From contig NZ_CP170485.1 in the NCBI RefSeq assembly GCF_052055585.1, positions 310,001 to 374,000 on the forward strand: a DNA stretch of 64,000 nt. Direction: 5' to 3'. This document shows, piece after piece, positions 7,477 through 15,103 of the stretch; within the stretch, counting starts at the first letter, position 1, and every line of letters begins with the position of its first letter. Source of the stretch: Oceanicaulis sp052055585. Lineage in GTDB: Bacteria; Pseudomonadota; Alphaproteobacteria; Caulobacterales; Maricaulaceae. The position numbers and the translations under genes were made by a program. Under the pieces are notes generated by a model that saw only the letters and a program-made list of their open reading frames with translations, searched no databases and was not told the DNA's origin.

Positions 7477-9378
7477 ATGTCTGAAAACCTTGATCCTTAC
7501 GCCCTCAAACGCCCCCACGCACGGATCGACTGGACCGAGACCGGCCCGGTCGCAGTGGATGCGGGCGATGTCTATTTCTCCGCCGAGGATGGCCTGGCGG
7601 AAACCCGCTCGGTTTTCCTGCAAGCCGCGAATTTCCCGGATCGTTTCGCCAAGGGGCGCTCGACCGTGGTGGCCGAGCTGGGCTTTGGCACCGGGCTGAA
7701 CTTTCTGGCGCTGTGGGATCTGTTTGTGAAAACCGCGCCGTCTGATGCGCGCCTGCACTTTGTCAGCATAGAGGGCTTCCCGCTTCACAAGGCGGATGCG
7801 GAGCGGGCGCTGTCAGCCTTTCCCGAGCTGGCGGCGTTAAGCGCGCAACTGACCGAAGTCTGGCCAAGCCCGCACAAAGGCCCGCACCGGCGTGTGTTCG
7901 AGAACGGCCGCGTCATGCTGACCGTCTTTCATGATCTGGCCGAGACCGCGCTGCCGAACATGGCGTTCAAGGCGGATGCCTGGTTCCTTGATGGCTTCGC
8001 GCCCGCCAAGAACCCCGACATGTGGGACACCGATGTCTTCGCCGAACTGGCGCGATTGAGCGCGCCCGGCGCTCCGGCGGTCACGTTTACGGTGGCGGGC
8101 GCTGTCAGGCGCGGCCTCGCAGCGGCTGGCTTCAGTGTCGAGAAAAAGCCCGGCTTCGGGCGCAAGCGCGAACGGCTGGAAGCCATCTTCAAGGGCGCCG
8201 AACACGTGGCGGAGCCGACGCCTTTCCCCTCAGCGCAACCGACAGACGGCCCCATCGCCATCATTGGCGGCGGCATCGCCGCAGCCAGTCTGGTTCACGC
8301 TTTAGCCCTGAGGGGGCGCAGCGTGGATGTGTTCGCAGAAGGCGGCTGGGCGGCTGGGGCTTCTGGCGCGCCACGTGGCTTGCTGACGCCCAGGCTGGAG
8401 CTGGGCGACCGTCCGCACAATCGCGCCCTGCTGGCGGCGTTCGACTATGCGCGCACGCTCTATCGCGATCTCGTGGGGTTCGAGCCCACCGGCGTAGTGC
8501 GACTGGCGGCGGACACAAAGGGCGCGGAGCGTCTGGTTCAGCTGGCGGATGCGCTGGATGACAGCTTCAGCTTTCTGGACCCCGTCGAAGCGGCGGATAG
8601 ATGCGGGCTCGGCGGCGAGGCGGGGGCGCTGTGGATGTCCAACGCCGCTCAGATCCGGCCCGAGGCGCTTGTTCCCGCTCTGGCGGGGGGCGCGGCCTGT
8701 CAGGATGTGAGGATCGATCGTTTGGAGCAGGTTGAGGGCGGTTGGCGGCTTCAGGGCGCAGGCGGCGGCGTCTTCGGGCCTTATGCCGGGGTCGTCCTGG
8801 CGGGCGGATGGGAACAGCATGCGCTCCTGTCAGAGCATGGCCTGTCTCTTGAGCCCACGGCGGGGCAGGTGGGTCTGTTTGACAGCACCTTTGACCTGCG
8901 CGCGCCCGCCAATTGGGGCGGGTACGCCGCCCGGCTGGATGATCTGATGCTGATCGGCGCAACCCATGAGAAAAGCGCCGATCCGGGCGCGATCGAGGAT
9001 GCGGAAGAGGCCTTGCGAACCTTGGCTGAGGCCGCGCCGGGCGGGCCCATCCCGCTGGGTGAACGTCAGGGGAGTTGGTCAGGCGTCCGCGCGGCGGTCG
9101 CGGACCGTTTGCCGCTTGTAGGCGCTTTGCCGCCAGCCGGGTTTGAAACGGTCTGGCGCAGTCATGCAAAGGGCGGCCCCGCGCCACACGATGCGCCCCT
9201 GGCGCCTTCCGGTCTTTTCGTCCTAGGCGGTTTCGGGGCGCGCGGTTTCGCACACGCGCCACTCCTCGCCGAGGCCCTCGTCAGCGCGCTTTGCGATGAA
9301 CCAGCCCCGCTCGAGCGCGCCGCGCTCGCAAGTCTGCACCCGGCGCGCTTCGCCTGGCGGGCCCTGCGCCGGGGATGA
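7477..9378 (+). CDS. mnmC: Bifunctional tRNA mnm5s2U34 biosynthesis enzyme MnmC
   Basis: A 633-residue fusion of two activities that finish 5-methylaminomethyl-2-thiouridine at the wobble position of tRNA. The N-terminal methyltransferase (MnmD) has the SAM motif ELGFGTGLNFL (67-77) and LDGFAPAKNPDMW (171-183). The C-terminal FAD-dependent oxidoreductase starts with AIIGGGIAAASL (about 261-272) and ends with the conserved GGFGARGFAHAP near the C-terminus. The ATG at 7477 matches the family start (MSENLDPYALKRPHARIDW). In the cell it acts on tRNAs modified by MnmE/MnmG, not present here. Confidence 0.93.
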   Translation: MSENLDPYALKRPHARIDWTETGPVAVDAGDVYFSAEDGLAETRSVFLQAANFPDRFAKGRSTVVAELGFGTGLNFLALWDLFVKTAPSDARLHFVSIEGFPLHKADAERALSAFPELAALSAQLTEVWPSPHKGPHRRVFENGRVMLTVFHDLAETALPNMAFKADAWFLDGFAPAKNPDMWDTDVFAELARLSAPGAPAVTFTVAGAVRRGLAAAGFSVEKKPGFGRKRERLEAIFKGAEHVAEPTPFPSAQPTDGPIAIIGGGIAAASLVHALALRGRSVDVFAEGGWAAGASGAPRGLLTPRLELGDRPHNRALLAAFDYARTLYRDLVGFEPTGVVRLAADTKGAERLVQLADALDDSFSFLDPVEAADRCGLGGEAGALWMSNAAQIRPEALVPALAGGAACQDVRIDRLEQVEGGWRLQGAGGGVFGPYAGVVLAGGWEQHALLSEHGLSLEPTAGQVGLFDSTFDLRAPANWGGYAARLDDLMLIGATHEKSADPGAIEDAEEALRTLAEAAPGGPIPLGERQGSWSGVRAAVADRLPLVGALPPAGFETVWRSHAKGGPAPHDAPLAPSGLFVLGGFGARGFAHAPLLAEALVSALCDEPAPLERAALASLHPARFAWRALRRG

Positions 9379-9603
9379 GGGCTCAAAGCTGAGGTTCAGA
9401 AGCGGACAGCGCCGGCTCAAACAGTCCGCGCGGGTGCCCAGACGCACATAAGCCGGGCCGCCCAGCTCCAGGGTGAGGGGCCCGCTTTGAAGCTGCACAT
9501 AGGCGCCTGCCGCCCGGCCAGCCTGCCCGGGTGAGGCCAGAAGCAGCAGGCCGGCGGCGACGGAGCCCAGCGTTAAAGCCAGAACATGATCAGAGACGGG
9601 CAT
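9223..9603 (-). CDS. Possible small exported protein overlapping the mnmC 3' end
   Basis: A 126-codon frame beginning MPVSDHVLALTLGSVAAGLLLLASPGQA, a credible signal peptide with an AxA-like cleavage site, followed by a short Cys-containing region (ADCLSRRCPL). The last 156 bases lie antisense to the conserved C-terminus of MnmC, which makes that part suspicious as coding sequence. No family is recognised. The N-terminal half lies in otherwise empty DNA and explains it, so the gene may be real with a long convergent overlap. Confidence 0.42.
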   Translation of the reverse strand: MPVSDHVLALTLGSVAAGLLLLASPGQAGRAAGAYVQLQSGPLTLELGGPAYVRLGTRADCLSRRCPLLNLSFEPSSPAQGPPGEARRVQTCERGALERGWFIAKRADEGLGEEWRVCETARPETA

Positions 9604-9670
9604 GGCGTTTCATCCGTGGCGGGTTTGCCGGTAAGATGCACGCAGGCGCGCCATTGGATGCGGCGCCCTT

Positions 9671-9710
9671 TTTGCTCCTGTTTGCTTGACGTCATTCTGA
9701 CTGGAGCAAA
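9671..9710. promoter_or_regulatory. Inverted repeat upstream of the glycosyltransferase gene
   Basis: TTTGCTCC (9671-9678) and GGAGCAAA (9703-9710) are perfect 8-base inverted repeats separated by 24 bases that contain a TTGACG-like -35 and the palindrome TGACGTCA. The right arm ends nine bases before the ATG at 9719 and supplies its GGAG ribosome-binding site. It may be an operator or an RNA hairpin controlling translation. Confidence 0.35.
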
Positions 9711-9718
9711 ACGGCACG

Positions 9719-10573
9719 ATGAACGCGCATCTTGATCCCGGAACGCTGAACGCCGTGTCCTCACAGGAGGCCTGGAGTGGTCAGGATCGTAGGCAGAGTG
9801 CGCGCCATATCTGGTTCCTGAATGCGGCGTTTGACCGGATCTCGGCCGATGTCGCGCTCAAACGCATCGCCGAACGTCCCGCATCGGCGCCGTTTGCCTT
9901 CGTGGTCACCCCCAATGTGGATCATCTGGTCCGGCTGCAGGGCGAAACCGTGCTGGCCCGGCTCTACGCCCAGGCCTGGCTGACGGTCTGTGACAGCCGG
10001 GTTCTGGAGTTGATTGCCGAGCTGTCAGGCCAGGAGGTGGATGTCACGACGGGCTCCGACCTGACCGAGGCCTTGTTTGATCAAGTGATTGATCCGAGTG
10101 AGCCGGTTGTCGTGATCGGCGGCGGTGAAGGGGTTATCGAGGGGCTCAAGGCGCGGTACGGCCTGACCGATATTCGCTGGCATCAGCCGCCCATGGGCCT
10201 GAAGTCCAACCCTGAGGCGATCGCCGAGTGCGCCGCCTTTGTGGCCGCCAATCCGTGCCGCTTCAGCTTTTTGTGTGTGGGATCGCCCCAGCAGGAGCTG
10301 GTGGCGGAAGCCTGTCTCGAGCGCGGTGACTGTACGGGCGTGGGCCTGTGCGTGGGCGCTTCTCTGGACTTCTTGTCCGGCAAGGCGCGTCGGGCGCCCA
10401 GATGGATGCAGACCCTGCGCCTTGAATGGATGTTCCGCCTGATGGCGGAGCCTCGCCGCATGTGGAAGCGCTATCTGGTGGATGGCTCGAAGGTTGTGGC
10501 GCTGTGGTGGGGCTGGCGTCGGGCCCGCACCCGCCTGCGTGATCTCGAGCAGGATCTGCTCGACCGTCTCTGA
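9719..10573 (+). CDS. WecG/TagA/CpsF-family glycosyltransferase
   Basis: A 284-residue GT26-type enzyme. Members transfer ManNAc(A), glucose or related sugars from UDP-sugars onto a lipid-linked acceptor in polysaccharide assembly. Visible motifs are TPNVDH (corresponding to the family T-x-N-x-x-H), the acidic CDSRVLE, VGSPQQE, and the C-terminal block GASLDFLSGKARRAPRWM...LEWMFRL. A charged tail with KRYL and a Trp/Arg-rich end suggests membrane association. It stands alone rather than in a polysaccharide cluster, although the nucleotide-sugar genes of the window could supply it. Donor and acceptor are unknown. Confidence 0.9.
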   Translation: MNAHLDPGTLNAVSSQEAWSGQDRRQSARHIWFLNAAFDRISADVALKRIAERPASAPFAFVVTPNVDHLVRLQGETVLARLYAQAWLTVCDSRVLELIAELSGQEVDVTTGSDLTEALFDQVIDPSEPVVVIGGGEGVIEGLKARYGLTDIRWHQPPMGLKSNPEAIAECAAFVAANPCRFSFLCVGSPQQELVAEACLERGDCTGVGLCVGASLDFLSGKARRAPRWMQTLRLEWMFRLMAEPRRMWKRYLVDGSKVVALWWGWRRARTRLRDLEQDLLDRL

Positions 10574-10594
10574 GTCTTTTCAGTCACAGGCACA

Positions 10595-10626
10595 AGACAG
10601 GGCCGCGCTCAGCGCGGCCTTGGTCT
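10595..10626 (+). terminator. Hairpin after the glycosyltransferase gene
   Basis: GGCCGCGC/GCGCGGCC (10601-10619) closes a TCA loop and is flanked by AGAC/GTCT that can extend the stem. Only a short TT follows, so it may be an inefficient terminator. Confidence 0.45.
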
Positions 10627-10690
10627 ATGAGCGCATGAGCGTTCTTCTGACGTGTCAGAAGGTCGGGTCTTGAGGATGCTGGGTAGGGAA

Positions 10691-10767
<77 letters not shown>

Positions 10768-11094
10768 GCTATGGCTTGCCATAGGCCCTGCGACCGGGGC
10801 CGCGAGGGAGGACGCGTAATAAGTCGGACGACTTGGCCCTGTCAATCGCTCAGACTGCCCAGTGACGAATGTTTTGCAGCTCGTTCTGCATGCGCCGCCC
10901 CGGCTTCCCGCGCCTGACGGGATTATTGCAAAAAAGCAACATTGGGGGCGAAAGCCGTACGAGAATGTGTCAAATCTGTGATCCGGCTCTTTGAGGCTTC
11001 CTTTTCCTGATTTAGAAATCTGCGCAAGCGTAAAAAAATATGCGCTACCGCCTTCGTCCAACTGGGCGAAGATCAAATCCGAAGGGGAACGATC
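10768..11094. other. Promoter region between tRNA-Val and the TonB-dependent receptor
   Basis: No gene is supported. The right half is AT-richer, including an A-run followed by TATGC near 11030-11042 that could serve as a -10 region for the receptor. An 8-bp hairpin (CTTCGTCC/GGGCGAAG, 11052-11071, one G-U pair, AACT loop) lies in the expected leader, followed by a strong AAGGGG ribosome-binding site before the GTG at 11095. The left end must carry the tRNA promoter. Confidence 0.4.
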
Positions 11095-14000
11095 GTGAGC
11101 ATTTCTACTAAAGAGCGCCTGTTGCGCTCGACCGTTCTGGCTGGCGTTGCGGCGCTGTCCATGGGCGGCGCCCCGGTTTTCGCTCAAGAAGCGGATCAAT
11201 CGGCACAGACTCAGGAAGAGGAAGAAGAAGCCTCTGAAGACACCATCGTGGTGACGGGTTCGCGGATTCGCCGCGACTCCTTTACCTCGACCGCACCGCT
11301 GCAGGTGATCGACTCTGAAGAAATCCGTGACGCCGGTCTGATCGACGCCGCGCAAATCCTTCAGACGACCACCGTTGCACAGGGCGTGCAGCTGGACTCC
11401 ACCATCACCTCGGCTTTCGTCACCGACGGCGGCCCGGGCGCGAACAACGTCTCGCTGCGTGGCCTGAACCCTGACCAGACCCTGGTCCTGATCAACGGCC
11501 GTCGCTTCGCACCGGCTGGTGTGGAAGGCGCTCCGGCGCTTCCGGACGTGAACCTGATCCCGTCCTCGATGATTTCTCGCATCGACATCCTGCTTGACGG
11601 CGCGTCTTCCGTTTACGGTTCTGACGCCGTGGCCGGCGTGGTCAACGTGATCCTGCGCGACGAGTTCGACGGCCTGCAGGTCGACGGCTTCGTGTCCGTG
11701 CCGGAACAGTCTGGCGGCGACTCGCAACGCTGGAACATCCTGATGGGTGACTCCACCGAGCGTTCGTCCTTCATGTTCGCCATGGAATACTTCAACCAGG
11801 ACGAGCTTGAAGTTCGTGACCGCGACTGGGCTCAAGATCCCGACAGCGGCCTGTACTGCTCGCGCGACATCGAGCTGGACGCCAACGGCAACATGCTGTC
11901 CGAGTGCGAAGGCTCCATCATCAACCGTGCGCGTATCTACTCCGCATACGTTGACGGCAATGTTGACCTGACCAACTACAACCCGTCCCTGCAAGGCCGT
12001 GACGTGTACTTCAACGGCGCAGAAGATTTCGGCCTTCTGGTCGGCACCGGCTTCGGTACGGGTGATTCTGCAGACCTGCGTGCGCGTTCTTCCTACCTGG
12101 AAGGCGGCGATGACATCATCCCGCAATCCCAGCGTTACTCGATGTTCCTGACCGCCAACCGCGACCTGGGTCCGGTGTTCGGCATCGAAGGCATCAACGC
12201 ATTCATCGAGGCCTCGCACTCCAACAGCCAGACCGCTGTGAAGAACACCTTCCACGGTCAGCTCTTCCCGACCGTTCCGGGCTCCAACCCGTTCAACCCG
12301 TTCGGCGTTGACGCGGTTCCGATCCTGTCGCTGCCGGTCGAGCGCGGCAACATTGACCTGGAAGTCCAGCAGACCCGCCTGATCGGCGGCCTGACGGGCG
12401 ACCTGGCGGCCATCAACGCTCCGCAGTGGAGCTGGGAACTGTTCGCTGGTTACACCCGCTCCATGGGTTACTCCTCGCGTCCGGGTATCGATGAAGACCG
12501 TCTGCGTCACAGCATCTACACCACCCGCGTCGAGAACGGCGAAATCGTCTGCGGCACGCCGCAAGACGCTGAACTGTTCGGCTTCCTTGGCCCGGACAGC
12601 TGTGTGCCGGTCAACCTGTTCGCTCCGAGCCTCTATGCTTATGACGGCCAAAGCGCGACCTCTTTCGCAACGCAGGAAGAGCTCGACTATCTGCTGATCG
12701 AACGCACCGTGACCACCACGGTTGATCAGAAGATCGCTGGCGGCTTCGTGACCGGCCCGGTCTTCACCCTGCCGGCTGGCGACGTCTCCGTCGTGGCGGG
12801 TGTCGAATGGCGTGAAGATGGCCTGGACTCCGGTGTGGACACCGTTGCGGCTCAAGGCCGTGGCGCCGGCTTCTTCGCCGACCGTCTGTCCCGTGGCTCC
12901 GTGAACCTGCTCGAGTTCTACGGCGAAGCTTCCATCCCGGTCCTGTCCGGCGTGGCGTTCGCTGAAGACCTCACGATCGACCTGGCGGCGCGTCTGACCG
13001 ACCACGAATTCTACGGTGAGAACGAAACCTACTCGATCCGTGGTTCCTGGTCTCCGACCAACTCGCTGACCTTCCGCGGCACCTACGGCACGTCCTTCCG
13101 CGCGCCGAACGTGCGGGAACTGTTCCTGGGCGGCCAGACGGGTTTCTCCTCGGGCTTCGCCGATCCGTGCGTCGTGCCGAGTGCAGCTCAGAACGCTGGC
13201 GTCTATGACCCGACCGAAGACAACCGTGATCCGATCGTGATCGCGAACTGTCAGGCTGAAGGTGTGGATCCGTTCTCTCTGGGTCTGACCGGCACCCCGT
13301 CGATCGAATCCTTCCGCGCAGGTAACCCGGGTCTGGATCCGGAAACCTCCGAAGCGATCAGCTATGGTGCGGTCTTCGAGCAGCCTTGGTTTGACGGTTT
13401 CGACCTGACCCTGGGCGTGACCTACTTCGACATCTCCGTCGATGACTCCATCGCCATCCCGGGCACCGCATTCTCTCTGAGCGAGTGCTACAACTCCTCA
13501 GATTTCCCGAACAACGTGTTCTGCTCGCGTCGTGAACGTGATCCGAACACCGGGCTTCTGCGGTTCGTGGACAACACGCCGTTCAACGTTTCGACCCAGG
13601 AAACCTCTGGCGTCGACTTCAACGCGCGTTTCAACTACGACATTCCGGAAAGCTTCTTCGGCGGCTTCAACCTGGACGTGAACACCGTCTGGACCTGGTC
13701 TGACGAGATCCTCAACCAGACCACCGCTGACTCCGAAGTGAACAACTACGTTGGTGACTGGGGCAACCCCGAATGGCGCGGTACGCTGAACACGCGTATC
13801 AGCCGTGGTGACTGGTCGGCTCTGTGGCGGATGCGTTATGTGGGTGAGCAAGCCTCTATCTACAACGACACCACCCCGGGTTCCGACACCCCGTACGGTC
13901 AGCGTATCTACGCAGCTTGCGAAATGGCTGGTTGCGTCGAGAACGACGATCCGTCCACCCCGTGGCTGGACTTCTCTTCGGTCGTTACCGAAGCTGATGC

Positions 14001-14205
14001 TCAGTACTACCACGACCTGTCGGTGTCCTACTCTCGCGACACCTGGGTCATCCGCGCTGGTGTGAACAACGTGTTCGACGAAGATCCGGTCATCATCGAC
14101 CAGGACGCTTCCGGCAGCACCCAAGCTTCCTCCAACGCACAGCTGGGCTCGGGTTACGACCTCCTTGGCCGTCGCTTCTTCCTGAACGTGACCAAGCAGT
14201 TCTAA
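11095..14205 (+). CDS. TonB-dependent outer-membrane receptor
   Basis: A 1036-residue receptor starting at GTG 11095 behind AAGGGG. A signal peptide (about residues 1-30, ending PVFAQ) is followed by an acidic linker and the TonB box EDTIVVTGSRI. The plug domain contains NNVSLRGLNPDQTLVLINGRR and the VYGSDAVAGVVNVI segment; the barrel ends in FFLNVTKQF with the C-terminal Phe expected for BAM insertion. It imports an unknown substrate using TonB energy; the size and plug fit the large carbohydrate/peptide receptors common in Caulobacterales. Codon use is dominated by C-ending optimal codons, implying high expression. A perfect terminator follows. Confidence 0.95.
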   Translation: MSISTKERLLRSTVLAGVAALSMGGAPVFAQEADQSAQTQEEEEEASEDTIVVTGSRIRRDSFTSTAPLQVIDSEEIRDAGLIDAAQILQTTTVAQGVQLDSTITSAFVTDGGPGANNVSLRGLNPDQTLVLINGRRFAPAGVEGAPALPDVNLIPSSMISRIDILLDGASSVYGSDAVAGVVNVILRDEFDGLQVDGFVSVPEQSGGDSQRWNILMGDSTERSSFMFAMEYFNQDELEVRDRDWAQDPDSGLYCSRDIELDANGNMLSECEGSIINRARIYSAYVDGNVDLTNYNPSLQGRDVYFNGAEDFGLLVGTGFGTGDSADLRARSSYLEGGDDIIPQSQRYSMFLTANRDLGPVFGIEGINAFIEASHSNSQTAVKNTFHGQLFPTVPGSNPFNPFGVDAVPILSLPVERGNIDLEVQQTRLIGGLTGDLAAINAPQWSWELFAGYTRSMGYSSRPGIDEDRLRHSIYTTRVENGEIVCGTPQDAELFGFLGPDSCVPVNLFAPSLYAYDGQSATSFATQEELDYLLIERTVTTTVDQKIAGGFVTGPVFTLPAGDVSVVAGVEWREDGLDSGVDTVAAQGRGAGFFADRLSRGSVNLLEFYGEASIPVLSGVAFAEDLTIDLAARLTDHEFYGENETYSIRGSWSPTNSLTFRGTYGTSFRAPNVRELFLGGQTGFSSGFADPCVVPSAAQNAGVYDPTEDNRDPIVIANCQAEGVDPFSLGLTGTPSIESFRAGNPGLDPETSEAISYGAVFEQPWFDGFDLTLGVTYFDISVDDSIAIPGTAFSLSECYNSSDFPNNVFCSRRERDPNTGLLRFVDNTPFNVSTQETSGVDFNARFNYDIPESFFGGFNLDVNTVWTWSDEILNQTTADSEVNNYVGDWGNPEWRGTLNTRISRGDWSALWRMRYVGEQASIYNDTTPGSDTPYGQRIYAACEMAGCVENDDPSTPWLDFSSVVTEADAQYYHDLSVSYSRDTWVIRAGVNNVFDEDPVIIDQDASGSTQASSNAQLGSGYDLLGRRFFLNVTKQF

Positions 14206-14230
14206 TCCAGCAAGCAATTGCTGAACTAAC

Positions 14231-14265
14231 AGAGGCCCGCAGCTTAGCTGCGGGCCTCTTCTTTT
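14231..14265 (+). terminator. Intrinsic terminator of the TonB-dependent receptor gene
   Basis: A 13-bp perfect stem AGAGGCCCGCAGC/GCTGCGGGCCTCT (14231-14243, 14247-14259) with TTA loop and following TCTTTT. Confidence 0.9.
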
Positions 14266-14283
14266 GGGCTCTGACGCGCAACG

Positions 14284-14314
14284 AAAAAGGCCCGCAGCAT
14301 GTGCTGCGGGCCTT
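14284..14314 (-). terminator. Intrinsic terminator of the convergent minus-strand gene
   Basis: A 13-bp perfect stem AAGGCCCGCAGCA/TGCTGCGGGCCTT (14287-14314). On the minus strand it runs into five T's (A-run at 14284-14288). Its core is the same as the neighbouring plus-strand terminator. Confidence 0.8.
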
Positions 14315-14340
14315 GTTTGTGTGCGTTCTTTCGGGGCGCT

Positions 14341-14970
14341 TTAGTCGATGCGCTGGACCCGGATCGCGCGACCTTCCCCTTCGATACGCAGGAAATAGCC
14401 ACCGAAGGATGCGGTTCTGATTTCCGCGGACAGGTTCTGCGTATTGCGCGGGATCGAGAAGCGCATGCCGTCAGTGACTTCCCAGACCTGACCATTGGTC
14501 ATGTGGAAGCGTTTGGTGTTGTAGCCGTGGGTGGAAATCCGGTCGATCTGCATCATGACGCGGCTGGGATCGCCGCTGCTGTTGCGCTCGATGATTTCGG
14601 TGTCGGGCGCAACCTGGCCGGATCCGTTTTCTCCCGCGAGTGCTTCGCCATCCTGTTGGCCGAACGACGGAAACTGCGGGGTGGGGATGGACGGGAAGCG
14701 CAGCGCGGACCCTGCCGTCGTATCCGGACGACCAAAATCATCCCCTTCGCCAACAGCGACGGCGGTGTCTGATTGCGATGCGGCGGAGCCGGTTTGTGCG
14801 GCGTTGGTCGCGCTGCCGCCGCCCATGACGATGTCAAAGCAGCTCAGGCGCGCCTGATCATTGGTGATCTGGGCGCACCGGGCGAGCGCTTCGGCGCGGG
14901 AATCCTGTGCGAAGCTGATCGGGGTTGCGGCCGCAGCCAGAACCGTGCAAGTCAACAATGTTCGGATCAA
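14341..14970 (-). CDS. Exported protein of unknown function
   Basis: About 209 residues from a TTG at 14970, chosen because AGGAG lies eight bases upstream and because it opens directly into a signal peptide (IRTLLTCTVLAAAATPISFAQ). The mature N-terminus carries the pattern ARCAQITNDQARLSCFD, a two-cysteine motif seen at the start of several small proteobacterial periplasmic proteins. A Gly/Ser/Pro-rich linker follows, then a C-terminal domain with NGQVWEVTDGMRFSIP and GGYFLRIEGEGRAIRVQR that looks like a small beta-barrel. No catalytic motif is seen. Its start is divergent from the S9 peptidase gene. Confidence 0.78.
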   Translation of the reverse strand: MIRTLLTCTVLAAAATPISFAQDSRAEALARCAQITNDQARLSCFDIVMGGGSATNAAQTGSAASQSDTAVAVGEGDDFGRPDTTAGSALRFPSIPTPQFPSFGQQDGEALAGENGSGQVAPDTEIIERNSSGDPSRVMMQIDRISTHGYNTKRFHMTNGQVWEVTDGMRFSIPRNTQNLSAEIRTASFGGYFLRIEGEGRAIRVQRID

Positions 14971-15103
14971 TTTCTGCACTCCTGCGAACGGATGTTTTTT
15001 GAGACGCGTTCCGTCCAATCATATACCCTCTAAGCTTGAAGGCGAACAGGTATTGAAGTTACCTAGAGCCCTAAATCACATAGACGTTCAGGGGAGAACG
15101 GAA

